Shown here piece after piece: positions 53,319 to 61,463 of a stretch of 64,000 nucleotides of DNA. The notes beneath the pieces were generated by a model. It was not told the origin of the DNA. It saw only the letters and a list, made by a program, of their open reading frames with translations, and made no database searches. The DNA comes from Croceitalea rosinachiae (GTDB taxonomy: Bacteria > Bacteroidota > Bacteroidia > Flavobacteriales > Flavobacteriaceae). Positions within the stretch are counted from its first letter, which is position 1; every line of letters begins with the position of its first letter. The translations under genes and the position numbers were made by a program. The stretch lies in assembly GCF_031846445.1 (NCBI RefSeq), contig NZ_JAVRHR010000001.1, positions 1-64,000 on the forward strand, written 5' to 3'.

Positions 53319-54104
53319 TTAATAAATTGAAGACTTTTTGTCAAGTTTTTCAATTTGGTCAACATTGATTTTCAATACCTTCCAATCTCCTATAGCGCTA
53401 AGCGCTCCTGAAATTTTTGAAGGCTGACCTATATAAGGTAGTATGTCTCTATGGATTGGATTTCCTTTCAAATCGGTCAATAAAAAATAGTTTTCGACCC
53501 CATTCTCGCCATTTGAAACCAGTACTGGCGGTACTCCACCAGCAATACAAAGTGATGCACAACTTCTATGAATTTTTCCAAAACCAGGTTTCATAACTCC
53601 AAAATAGCATTTCGGGTCTATGACTTCTCCTTCAACCGTTAACTGCCCTAAAGTTTTAGTAAAAGAAAAAGTATTGACTTTACTATTAGCTAAACTTACG
53701 TTTTGACTATCATCTATTTCTAGCAACGTTTTACCGTTGTAGTACACCAGTTGCCCTTCAATAGTCAATTGCTTTCCATTCAGGCCACCTTCTTTTTCTC
53801 GAATCTCTTTTAAATATGGATTGGGCCCAAATTTACCCACGCCCAATAAAACAAGATCCTTAAATTCATTTTCTGCAACTGCCACTCGCAGCATCGGATA
53901 TGGCGATTCATGATAAAGACCTGAAACTTTGGTCGGATTTCCAAAATCGAATGAACTGTTTATCGCAGGTCTTTGAAAAAATCCAAAAAGCAAAGCGCCA
54001 ATCATCAGTACGGATATCGCAATAATGACAAATCGCTTTAATGTTTTTTTTGTACCAATACCAACCTCATCTACATACCCAATATAAAATTCATCCTTCT
54101 TCAT
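53319..54104 (-). CDS. Membrane-anchored protein with conserved three-cysteine motif
   Basis: A 261-residue protein starting at the ATG at 54104, two bases after the upstream stop. One membrane helix (about residues 24-43) is followed by an extracytoplasmic domain with an OB-like strand pattern (GKQLTIEGQLVYYNGKTLLEI). A striking block holds DPKCYFGVMKPGFGK, then HRSCASLCIAGGVPPVLV: Cys166, His179, Cys182 and Cys186 could bind a metal or haem. I do not know a characterised protein with this block. The gene follows the Rieske ferric-reductase gene directly, so they may form one membrane complex. Confidence 0.75.
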   Translation of the reverse strand: MKKDEFYIGYVDEVGIGTKKTLKRFVIIAISVLMIGALLFGFFQRPAINSSFDFGNPTKVSGLYHESPYPMLRVAVAENEFKDLVLLGVGKFGPNPYLKEIREKEGGLNGKQLTIEGQLVYYNGKTLLEIDDSQNVSLANSKVNTFSFTKTLGQLTVEGEVIDPKCYFGVMKPGFGKIHRSCASLCIAGGVPPVLVSNGENGVENYFLLTDLKGNPIHRDILPYIGQPSKISGALSAIGDWKVLKINVDQIEKLDKKSSIY

Positions 54105-54106
54105 AA

Positions 54107-55135
54107 CTAGCAAGAAATTGGGGTTACTTCTGTTCCTTCAGCAAATGCAGCTGGATTAATATAAACCATATCATTCATAATTTTTAGCTCATACGTTTTT
54201 ACCTTTTCCGTGAAAGGTGGTGGTGACTGCCCATTATGAGGTAAGTATTGATACCCATGCCAAGGACAGGTAATACAGCCATCTACAATTTTACCTTCTC
54301 CCAAGGGACCTCCTTGATGTTTACAAACATTATGTACTGCTGAGAGTTTTCCCTCATTTTTAAAAATAGCGACTCGTTCATTTACAACGGTAAAAATTTT
54401 AGCTCTACTTTCTTCAATTTCATTGATATTACAGACCTCTAACCAGCCTTCTTTTTGACTGGCTTTATAACTATCTATTTTGCCTTCTTTAAAAGCAGCT
54501 ATCAGGTGCAACGAACAAACAGCAACAAAACCAACAAGTAAAATACCAATAGTGAAGGGAGATGTCTCTTGTTGAAAAGCTCCTAAAAAAACATGCATAA
54601 TTATCAAAGTATAAGCTACATAAACCATCATATGCAATCGCTTCCAAATCTTTGCAGATAGGTTATGTAGAAAGAAGTCATGACTGGTGGAAGCCATCAC
54701 AAACAAGATCAGTAATGCCAGAAAGCCAAGTACTTGAAATGGAAAATTGGTCAACGAGCCGTAATCCATATTTGATGTGAAGATGGAGTAAATCGGATTC
54801 ACAATGCCTAAAGCATGAAACTGAATTGTCGCAAAAATTCCGTGTATTAATGCTGCTAAAAACATGCTTACACCCAAATGTCTACGATTGTAAAGCAATG
54901 GTAAAAACTGAGCATTTATTCTCGTTAATGGCCCAATTACCAAAATTAGGTGAAGCATTATAATAGCCAAAGACCCAAAAGCCCTAATGATAATGGTCTC
55001 AGCAATCATTTCAGGATTAGTCACAAAACTTAATACAAAAAACACTACTAAATAAAAGACCATTGCTATAGCAATCCACTTATCATAGATTTTCTTATGC
55101 CTGTTCCATAGCACTAATTTGTAATCAAGTCCCAT
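54107..55135 (-). CDS. Ferric-reductase-like membrane cytochrome b with C-terminal Rieske domain
   Basis: A 342-residue fusion. Residues 20-215 form about six or seven membrane helices of the ferric reductase/MsrQ type; histidines 62, 98, 168 and 181 lie in or near helices and could hold one or two haems b. Residues 228-335 are a Rieske [2Fe-2S] domain with C-x-H (Cys271, His273) and C-x2-H (Cys290, His293) spaced by 16 residues, without the extra disulphide cysteines of bc1-type proteins. Electron transfer between the iron-sulphur cluster and membrane haem is inferred. Its ATG overlaps the upstream stop by one base (TAATG). Confidence 0.88.
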   Translation of the reverse strand: MGLDYKLVLWNRHKKIYDKWIAIAMVFYLVVFFVLSFVTNPEMIAETIIIRAFGSLAIIMLHLILVIGPLTRINAQFLPLLYNRRHLGVSMFLAALIHGIFATIQFHALGIVNPIYSIFTSNMDYGSLTNFPFQVLGFLALLILFVMASTSHDFFLHNLSAKIWKRLHMMVYVAYTLIIMHVFLGAFQQETSPFTIGILLVGFVAVCSLHLIAAFKEGKIDSYKASQKEGWLEVCNINEIEESRAKIFTVVNERVAIFKNEGKLSAVHNVCKHQGGPLGEGKIVDGCITCPWHGYQYLPHNGQSPPPFTEKVKTYELKIMNDMVYINPAAFAEGTEVTPISC

Positions 55136-55491
55136 TAAAATTCAATTTTAAAAAGTTCTTCATTTTTGATTCCATCTTTAACCACTATTCCTTTTGCTGT
55201 TGAAGAGGTCGAAAATTTGTAATTCCCTATCCCATTCAATTGCCCGAGGATTTTGCCTGGTTTTCCATTAGCATTCAATTCATAAACTAAAGGGGAAGGA
55301 CTTTGCAAAGGCTGACGTAATTGAATTTGAACTTTGCTATGGTTAAAAGAAGCGGTTAGCTGTTCTTTTTTAGAATTATTGGAAGTTGTAGAAAAATCCA
55401 AATCTTTTATGGCAAAAAATAACATTACCGGAATTACAATGGCAATGATCAGCCAAACATATTTATGTGATTTTCTTTGACTTGCAATCAT
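55135..55491 (-). CDS. Small membrane-anchored protein of the Rieske operon
   Basis: A 118-residue protein with one N-terminal membrane helix (VWLIIAIVIPVMLFFAI) and a roughly 80-residue extracytoplasmic beta domain (FNHSKVQIQLRQPL, LGQLNGIGNYKF, GIVVKDGIKNEELFKIEF). No cysteine or known motif. It may be an accessory subunit of the cytochrome b encoded next to it, to which it is coupled by TAATG. Confidence 0.7.
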   Translation of the reverse strand: MIASQRKSHKYVWLIIAIVIPVMLFFAIKDLDFSTTSNNSKKEQLTASFNHSKVQIQLRQPLQSPSPLVYELNANGKPGKILGQLNGIGNYKFSTSSTAKGIVVKDGIKNEELFKIEF

Positions 55492-55493
55492 TG

Positions 55494-55700
55494 TTATTTT
55501 GATTTAAAAAGTTTTCCAATCAAAAAGGGCCATGTAGCTATGGTACCTGGCAACAACAACAAGCGTACCTTTTTTTTGCTATCTTTTAGCAAGGGGTCTA
55601 TTTTAACAGCACCAACAAAAACAAAATATAGTCCGAAAAGGAGTCCAATTATAGCATATATGGTAAATACCATAAGAAAAATGATAATTATCGATTCCAT
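55494..55700 (-). CDS. Tiny two-helix membrane protein of the Rieske operon
   Basis: A 68-residue protein: a strongly hydrophobic helix (IIIIFLMVFTIYAIIGLLFGLYFVF), a short loop (KIDPLLKDSKKK) and a second hydrophobic segment (VRLLLLPGTIATWPFLI), ending with lysines. Similar 60-70-residue proteins with a central KIDP and a PG..A.WP segment occur beside cytochromes in other bacteria, as far as I recall. It is probably a small subunit of the membrane complex. It sits one base from the Rieske-TPP gene. Confidence 0.7.
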   Translation of the reverse strand: MESIIIIFLMVFTIYAIIGLLFGLYFVFVGAVKIDPLLKDSKKKVRLLLLPGTIATWPFLIGKLFKSK

Positions 55701-55701
55701 A

Positions 55702-57654
55702 TTAAATTAAGTTTACATCGGTCATTATTTCCAACACGCTTGGCCCCTCTTGATCGAATAAATTTTTCATCTCTACTTCTAAATGCTCGTGATTTTCAAC
55801 ACGTTTGCCCCATGCGCCACACGATTTTGCAAAATCTGCAAAATTTGGATTAGAGAGCGACGTTTTCCAAACATCAAATTCACCAGCGCGCTGTTCTTTA
55901 GAAATCTTCCCCAGTTCGTGATTATTCAAAACTATCAATTTAATAGGCATCTTATATTTTACCAATGTTGTGATTTCAGCTAAATATTGACATAAGCCAC
56001 CGTCACCGGCAACAGCAACGACTGGTCTGGAATCACCAACAGCAGTCCAAGCTCCTATAGCAGCGGGTAAAGCAAACCCAATAGAACCTAAATAACCAGA
56101 CATTAAAAAATCTTGATTTGTGGGTTCGAAATAACGCCCAAAAGAATAGGCATTATTACCAACATCTACACACATCACTGCATTTTCAGGAGTTAACGCA
56201 TTCATAGTTTCAAAAACAGCTATGGAACTAACGCCTTGGTTAGAGGTTTCTAACAATCGCTTTGCTTTTTCTTCTTTCCATATTTTCCATCGTTCAGCAA
56301 TTTCACTCGTTTGATCTTCGGTATTTATTTTCCCTTTGAGCTCATTATTGAAAATTTCAAGTGTTCTTGAAATTTCGCCCCAAACAGCAACTTCCACTTT
56401 ATGAAACTTGCTCAATGCCATTGGGTCAAAATCAATTTGAATAATAGGTTTTTTAGGAGTTATGCCTGTATGGTTAGAAAAAGATGCTCCAAATACTAGC
56501 AGCAAATCAGCTTCATTCATAAACCAAGATGCAATTGGGGTGCCGCTGCGTCCCAATACTCCACCACCTAAACGATGGCTATCGGCAATAAGTCCTTTCC
56601 CTTTAAAAGTAGTTACTACCGCAGCATTTAAATTTTCTGCAAACGCTACTATTGCTTTTTTATGTGCCCTTGCTCCATGACCCATTATAATTACTGGGCG
56701 TTTAGCGTTTTTAAGCAATCGAACCGCATCATCAACCGCTTCTTTGGGCGGAGCTATTTCCATAGCGGTAATTCGCTTATCAGGGGTTTGTGCCGATGAG
56801 TTGGGTTTTGCTATTTTCTCTTGAACCTCATCGGGAAACGTCAAATGTGATACATCACGTTTTAAAATAGCACTTTTTACTGCTAAGGACATTAATTCAG
56901 CGTGTTTACTATCACTTTGAACACGCTGGTTAAACTCTGCAACCGTACTAAAACCTCTTACCAAATCAACTTCTTGAAAATTACCCGTACCAACCACTTG
57001 CGTAGCCACTTGACCTGTTAGCGCCAAAAGCGGTGCCCTATCAACTTTAGCATCCCACATCCCGGTATACATATTGGTTGCCCCTGGGCCTGCAATAGAA
57101 AAGCATGCAGCAGGTTTCCCTGTTAACTTACCATATGCTGAAGCAGCAAATGCTGCTGCACCTTCATGACGGATACCATAGAAATTGAGGTTTCCTTTTT
57201 CTTCTTGGCGTTTCATGGCATCGGCAAAGCCCAAATTAGAATGTCCTACCATTCCAAAAACTTTGGTCACCCCCCAATTCACCATGGTTTCAGCCATAAT
57301 ATCGGAAATCGTGGTTTGATGGGCATTCTCTTTTTCAACACCTACATATATTGAATCTCTATCTTCTTTAACTTCAAAAGTTTCGATACCATCATTATAG
57401 CCTCCAGGAGGCAATCCTGTGCAAGGGTGAAAATCCCAACCATGCCAAGGACAACGAAGCATTCCATTTTCAATGGAACCTTCACCTAATGGCCCTCCCT
57501 GGTGCGGGCATCTGTTGTCCAAAGCCGAAAATTTACCTTCAAAATGAGTTAGACAAATACCTTTATGTGCTGCCGTTACTGTTTTGACCCTACCTTCAGG
57601 CAAATCCTTTTTATTATCTAATACCTTATGCCATACTATTTCTTTATCACTCAT
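55702..57654 (-). CDS. Rieske-thiamine diphosphate enzyme fusion (pyruvate oxidase/acetolactate synthase-like)
   Basis: A 650-residue fusion. Residues 1-105 are a Rieske ferredoxin domain (Cys49, His51, Cys68, His71; C-x-H-16-C-x2-H). Residues 113-650 are a complete three-domain TPP enzyme: the PYR domain with the catalytic Glu164 in RHEGAAAF, a central domain (RPVIIMGHGARAHKKAI), and the PP domain with the TPP/Mg2+ motif GDGG (550-553) and Asn577-Asn578. Relatives are acetolactate synthase, pyruvate oxidase and oxalyl-CoA-type enzymes. A keto acid would be decarboxylated and electrons of the hydroxyethyl intermediate could pass to the [2Fe-2S] cluster; this is inference. It starts 10 bases after the Rieske-GltS gene. 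Confidence 0.9.
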   Translation of the reverse strand: MSDKEIVWHKVLDNKKDLPEGRVKTVTAAHKGICLTHFEGKFSALDNRCPHQGGPLGEGSIENGMLRCPWHGWDFHPCTGLPPGGYNDGIETFEVKEDRDSIYVGVEKENAHQTTISDIMAETMVNWGVTKVFGMVGHSNLGFADAMKRQEEKGNLNFYGIRHEGAAAFAASAYGKLTGKPAACFSIAGPGATNMYTGMWDAKVDRAPLLALTGQVATQVVGTGNFQEVDLVRGFSTVAEFNQRVQSDSKHAELMSLAVKSAILKRDVSHLTFPDEVQEKIAKPNSSAQTPDKRITAMEIAPPKEAVDDAVRLLKNAKRPVIIMGHGARAHKKAIVAFAENLNAAVVTTFKGKGLIADSHRLGGGVLGRSGTPIASWFMNEADLLLVFGASFSNHTGITPKKPIIQIDFDPMALSKFHKVEVAVWGEISRTLEIFNNELKGKINTEDQTSEIAERWKIWKEEKAKRLLETSNQGVSSIAVFETMNALTPENAVMCVDVGNNAYSFGRYFEPTNQDFLMSGYLGSIGFALPAAIGAWTAVGDSRPVVAVAGDGGLCQYLAEITTLVKYKMPIKLIVLNNHELGKISKEQRAGEFDVWKTSLSNPNFADFAKSCGAWGKRVENHEHLEVEMKNLFDQEGPSVLEIMTDVNLI

Positions 57655-57664
57655 GATTGGTTGT

Positions 57665-59278
57665 TTAATTTACCCCTGCAAAAGGAATTCCTGCTAATTC
57701 GTGCATCTCTTTTTTGAAAGTGGAAAGGTCATTGTGGTTAAACTTAGTGATATCATCATAACCACAAGAACGGGCTATCACTTTAATTAAATCATTGGTA
57801 GCACTAAAAAAGTTAGCCAACTGTTTAGCTGAAGAATCAATAATTAATCTACTTCGAAGTGATTCTTTCTGGGTAGCGATACCTACGGGACAATTATTAG
57901 AACCACAAGCTCGCATGCCCAAACACCCTATTGCCTGAATTGCAGAATTGGAAACTGCTATGGCATCAGCACCCATCATCATAGCTTTTGCAAAATCCTC
58001 GGCTATTCTAAGACCACCTGTGATTACCAAAGTAACATCTGTTGCGCCAACTTTATTTAAATATTTTCTTGCTCTTGCCAAAGCTGGAATCGTCGGCACA
58101 TTAATATTGTCTCTTAATATCGTAGGCGCGGAACCAGTACCGCCTCCCCTACCATCTAAAATGATATAATCCACTCCAACATCTAATGCGAATTGAATGT
58201 CTTTTTCTATGTGGCTTGCTGCAATTTTAAATCCTACTGGAATTCCGCCAGTTCGCTCGCGTACTTTAGCGGCAAAATCTTTGAAATCATTCACGCCATG
58301 AAAATTGGGAAACGTTGCTGGACTAATCGCAGTTTCCCCTTCATTTAATCCACGCACCTCAGCAATTTCTTTACTTACCTTATTCCCCGGCAAATGACCT
58401 CCCGTACCTGTTTTAGCTCCTTGACCACCCTTAAAATGGAATGCTTGAACATTATCTAATTTATCCCAACTAAACCCAAATTGAGCGGAAGCCAATTCAT
58501 AAAAGTACTTTGAATTGTTCTTCTGCTCTTCAGGCAGCATTCCCCCTTCGCCGGAACAAATACCGGTGCCTGCCATTTCCGCGCCCTTAGATAATGCAAT
58601 TTTGGCTTCTCGAGATAATGCCCCAAAACTCATATCACTAACGAACAAAGGAATATCTAAGACCAGTGGTTTCTTAGCTTTTGAACCTATAACTACTTTA
58701 GTGGCTACTTCTTCATGATCCAATAATGGTCGAGAAGCTAACTGAGCAGGCAGAAATTGAATATCTTTCCATTGTGGCAAGGTATTTCTATCAACGCCCA
58801 TGGACGCAGAAAACCCATGATGTCCTAAATTCTTTAGTCCATTTACGGCTAACTCTTTAATATAGCCTGTATAAGGTTCGGTATCCTCTGGATGCGTGTC
58901 TTGATATGTTCCTAAATAGGCATCTCTATCAAAAGGCTGTGGTTGTTCAGTTTCAAATGCCACAATCTCATTTTCATCAATCTTTAATGAATCTCCATCG
59001 ATATGTTCTTGAAATTTATGGAGCCTTTCGTCATTATTGTATTCGCTGATCCCAGTGTCATAGCGGTAATCCCACCCATGCACACCGCATATTAAATTTT
59101 GGCCATCAACATGACCATCTGCCAACAAAGCACCCCTATGATGACATCTGCCATAAAGCACAGAAATACCGGACTCATGTTTAATTATTACTAAATCAGT
59201 ATTCTTAACTAAAGCATATGCTGGTTGTTTTTCTTGAAGTTCTGAAATCTTAGCGATTTCAATAAGCTTTTGAGTCAT
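57665..59278 (-). CDS. Rieske-glutamate synthase-like FMN/[3Fe-4S] protein
   Basis: A 537-residue fusion. Residues 1-105 are a Rieske domain (Cys45, His47, Cys64, His67). Residues 140-520 are the FMN-binding barrel of glutamate synthase: LFVSDMSFGALSREAKIALSKGA, GICSGEGGML, KGGQGAKTGTGGHLPG, IILDGRGGGTGSAP and the [3Fe-4S] cysteines 452, 458 and 463 in GCLGMRACGSNNCPVG. The glutaminase domain and the beta subunit of real glutamate synthase are missing, so ammonia or another nitrogen or electron chemistry is likely. It is the first gene of the operon, preceded by a palindrome at 59320-59335. Confidence 0.9.
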   Translation of the reverse strand: MTQKLIEIAKISELQEKQPAYALVKNTDLVIIKHESGISVLYGRCHHRGALLADGHVDGQNLICGVHGWDYRYDTGISEYNNDERLHKFQEHIDGDSLKIDENEIVAFETEQPQPFDRDAYLGTYQDTHPEDTEPYTGYIKELAVNGLKNLGHHGFSASMGVDRNTLPQWKDIQFLPAQLASRPLLDHEEVATKVVIGSKAKKPLVLDIPLFVSDMSFGALSREAKIALSKGAEMAGTGICSGEGGMLPEEQKNNSKYFYELASAQFGFSWDKLDNVQAFHFKGGQGAKTGTGGHLPGNKVSKEIAEVRGLNEGETAISPATFPNFHGVNDFKDFAAKVRERTGGIPVGFKIAASHIEKDIQFALDVGVDYIILDGRGGGTGSAPTILRDNINVPTIPALARARKYLNKVGATDVTLVITGGLRIAEDFAKAMMMGADAIAVSNSAIQAIGCLGMRACGSNNCPVGIATQKESLRSRLIIDSSAKQLANFFSATNDLIKVIARSCGYDDITKFNHNDLSTFKKEMHELAGIPFAGVN

Positions 59279-59319
59279 TGGGTCGGTTGTTTAAATTAGT
59301 ATTGTCATTAGGTCGAAAA

Positions 59320-59335
59320 TAAAGCCATGGCTTTA
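59320..59335. promoter_or_regulatory. 16-nt perfect palindrome upstream of the Rieske operon (candidate operator)
   Basis: TAAAGCCATGGCTTTA lies 41 bases before the ATG of the first operon gene. A second palindrome, TACAATTGTA (59334-59343), adjoins it. A weak -7-like TATTTTCG overlaps it on the minus strand. A regulator-binding site is inferred. Confidence 0.5.
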
Positions 59336-59382
59336 CAATTGTAATTTAATGGAAATAATAGGAACTCTCATAAACTCTGCTG

Positions 59383-59415
59383 AAAAGAAATGCCCGAGCA
59401 TCACACCCGGGCATT
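59383..59415 (-). terminator. Intrinsic terminator after the di-haem peroxidase gene
   Basis: On the minus strand: AATGCCCG, an 11-base loop, CGGGCATT and a T-rich tail. It separates the peroxidase transcript from the Rieske operon. Confidence 0.75.
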
Positions 59416-59442
59416 CTTACCAACCAAAAACCAACCTTAAAA

Positions 59443-60843
59443 TTAATCTTCGCACCCCAAATCTAATTTAGACTGAGTGTCATTATTTGGAATACAATTT
59501 CCTGATAACACTTCTTCTGGAACATATCTTATCAAGTTTGGGTCATACAAGCCATTTTCGACAAAATCGACCAATTGCGAAATCTCTGTTTCAGTTAAAT
59601 CAAGATTCCCAAACTGATCTGCTAATTGAGTATCTGGCACTCTCTCATTTTGCTTTCGTCCATTGTTTTTATACTCTATTACTTGACGCACACTTGTAAA
59701 AGTTCCACCATGACCATAAGACGGATTATCCCTTAAATTGTATAGTGTCGGAACTTTGAATTTAAACTCATCTTCTTCTCTTTCAGTAAAAGCTCCGCGA
59801 CCTCGAGTAACATCTTTTTTAAAACCTCTTCTATCTAAAATTATCGTTTCACGAGGATCAAAATCTCCCATTCCGAATGCATGAAATTCATTGGATTTTA
59901 GGGCAGGGCCGGTATGGCACTGATAGCATTTACCCTTATCAAAAAATACTTTTGCCCCACTCACTTGGTTATCCGTCATAGCATCATCATTTCCTTTGAG
60001 CCAATTTTGCCAAGGAGATTGGTTTGATAAAACCGTTCTATTAAAAGCTGCTATGGCCAAGGCACCAGTCAATCTAGAATAACGTTCGTTTTCAGATATT
60101 TCAGGAAATGCAGCATCAAACATTGCCCGATATCCAAATTGATCTACAAACTCTTCATCAATCTTCAAACGATGAACTAATTGACCAGCCATCCCTTGTA
60201 CTTCCAATCCTTCAAATCCGAGTAAATTATCTGGTAAGTCCTCCGCATTTGTACCGGTATTTATAAATGGGGCGTTTATACCTGTTCCTCCTAGGGCACC
60301 ATTCCACAACATGACCTCTTGGTATGCAACATTTAAAATAGTGGGTACCTTAATCGGCAATACATCTAAAGAATCTCTTGGGAAAACTGATTCTGGCATA
60401 ACTACACGTCCATCACCAGAAAAACCAAAACCCATTCCGCCTTCCCCGATTCCTTGTCGCAATCCAGAATAAAATCCAGATGCAACCGGATGACAGCTTG
60501 AGCAGGAGTACGTATAAATTGCAGATTCAACCTTAGGCGCCCCACCAGTGGCAGTTTCGTGAACAAGCAATTGCCCCAAAGCAACTTTTGCTGCAGTAAT
60601 TGGGTTTTTAGGGTCTTGTGGAATACTGGCATAATCAGTTTCATTTGGAAGAATAAAAAAACTATGTCCAAGACCATTTGAAACATCAACTAGCAAGTCA
60701 ACTAGCTCTTCGTCATCAGGTATCGCCGTAAATTCGCCATTCGAGCTTTGGTCAAAAGGTTCTATTTCGTCAGAACAGCTGTTAAACAATAAAATATAAA
60801 ACAGAACATATAAAAATGTTCTCGTGGGGCATAAATCTCTCAT
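59443..60843 (-). CDS. Di-haem cytochrome c peroxidase/MauG-family lipoprotein
   Basis: A 466-residue lipoprotein (lipobox FNSC, Cys23). Two haem c sites are present: CSSCH at 114-118 and CYQCH at 306-310. Family blocks include PKNPITAAKVALGQLLVHE (start of the peroxidatic domain), KVPTILNVAYQEVMLWNGAL, RLTGALAIAAFNRTVLS and KVPTLYNLRDNPSYGHGGTF. It reduces hydrogen peroxide with electrons from a periplasmic donor, or acts as a MauG-like oxidase. The canonical family is about 350 residues; the extra length is in the N-terminal linker and C-terminal tail (CIPNNDTQSKLDLGC), which may form a disulphide. Confidence 0.9.
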   Translation of the reverse strand: MRDLCPTRTFLYVLFYILLFNSCSDEIEPFDQSSNGEFTAIPDDEELVDLLVDVSNGLGHSFFILPNETDYASIPQDPKNPITAAKVALGQLLVHETATGGAPKVESAIYTYSCSSCHPVASGFYSGLRQGIGEGGMGFGFSGDGRVVMPESVFPRDSLDVLPIKVPTILNVAYQEVMLWNGALGGTGINAPFINTGTNAEDLPDNLLGFEGLEVQGMAGQLVHRLKIDEEFVDQFGYRAMFDAAFPEISENERYSRLTGALAIAAFNRTVLSNQSPWQNWLKGNDDAMTDNQVSGAKVFFDKGKCYQCHTGPALKSNEFHAFGMGDFDPRETIILDRRGFKKDVTRGRGAFTEREEDEFKFKVPTLYNLRDNPSYGHGGTFTSVRQVIEYKNNGRKQNERVPDTQLADQFGNLDLTETEISQLVDFVENGLYDPNLIRYVPEEVLSGNCIPNNDTQSKLDLGCED

Positions 60844-60942
60844 TGAATTTGTTTTAAATTGATTAATAAATGAGTAAAAATTTATGCGTCTAGGTATGGG
60901 TTTAAATATTTAGACTAGTTCTTTTAAAAAAACTTGCGCTTG

Positions 60943-60980
60943 TAATAAAAAAAGTCCAACAAAATAATTGTTGGACTTTT
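60943..60980 (-). terminator. Intrinsic terminator after the CpxP-like gene
   Basis: On the minus strand: AAAAGTCCAAC, a 9-base loop, GTTGGACTTTT and further T. It shows that the sigma factor cassette and the peroxidase gene are separate units. Confidence 0.8.
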
Positions 60981-61002
60981 CAATCAATTTATAATTAAAA
61001 TA

Positions 61003-61458
61003 TCATCTTGGTGGTGGCGGGTCACCTCTTTGGGGGTTACGTCTTAATGCACCAGTAACAATATTTTTAAGTTTGATTTTTTGTTTATCCGTGCAAATAT
61101 TCTCCAATGCCTTGAAATAATTAAATACCTCTTGCTCCTTATCAATACTTAATTGTCCAATTAAGTTTGTTATAGAATCTAATTCATTGGTTGTAAAATT
61201 TGTGTTATCAAGATTTGAGAAAAGTAATTCTTTTAAGTCTCTTGAATTATCTTCAAGGGCTCTCATTTTTCTATGATGCTCTTCATCAATACTTCTAAAA
61301 TCCGCCAACTGATTATCATTAAAACCAAGTTGCTGGGTAATAAATACTTTTGGTGGTCTATTTTTGCGTTCAGTTTTATTCAGAACTAAGTACAAAAGCA
61401 CTCCATTCATCACCATCAAAAAAATCAACAAAATAGTTAAGAGTAGATTTTTTTTCAT
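61003..61458 (-). CDS. CpxP/Spy-like periplasmic metal-sensor-type protein
   Basis: A 151-residue membrane-anchored protein: one N-terminal helix (residues 5-27), then an alpha-helical periplasmic domain with LGFNDNQLADFRSIDEEHHRKMRALEDN and LSIDKEQEVFNYFKALENICTDKQKIKLKNIV, the pattern of CpxP/Spy/CnrX-type heavy-metal sensors. The C-terminal tail is rich in Pro and Arg. It is the last gene of the sigma factor cassette, four bases after the membrane protein gene. Confidence 0.75.
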   Translation of the reverse strand: MKKNLLLTILLIFLMVMNGVLLYLVLNKTERKNRPPKVFITQQLGFNDNQLADFRSIDEEHHRKMRALEDNSRDLKELLFSNLDNTNFTTNELDSITNLIGQLSIDKEQEVFNYFKALENICTDKQKIKLKNIVTGALRRNPQRGDPPPPR

Positions 61459-61463
61459 AAGTA

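Noticed and set aside
57665..59278. Ordinary glutamate synthase large subunit
   Set aside because: There is no amidotransferase domain and no small subunit; a Rieske domain is fused instead.
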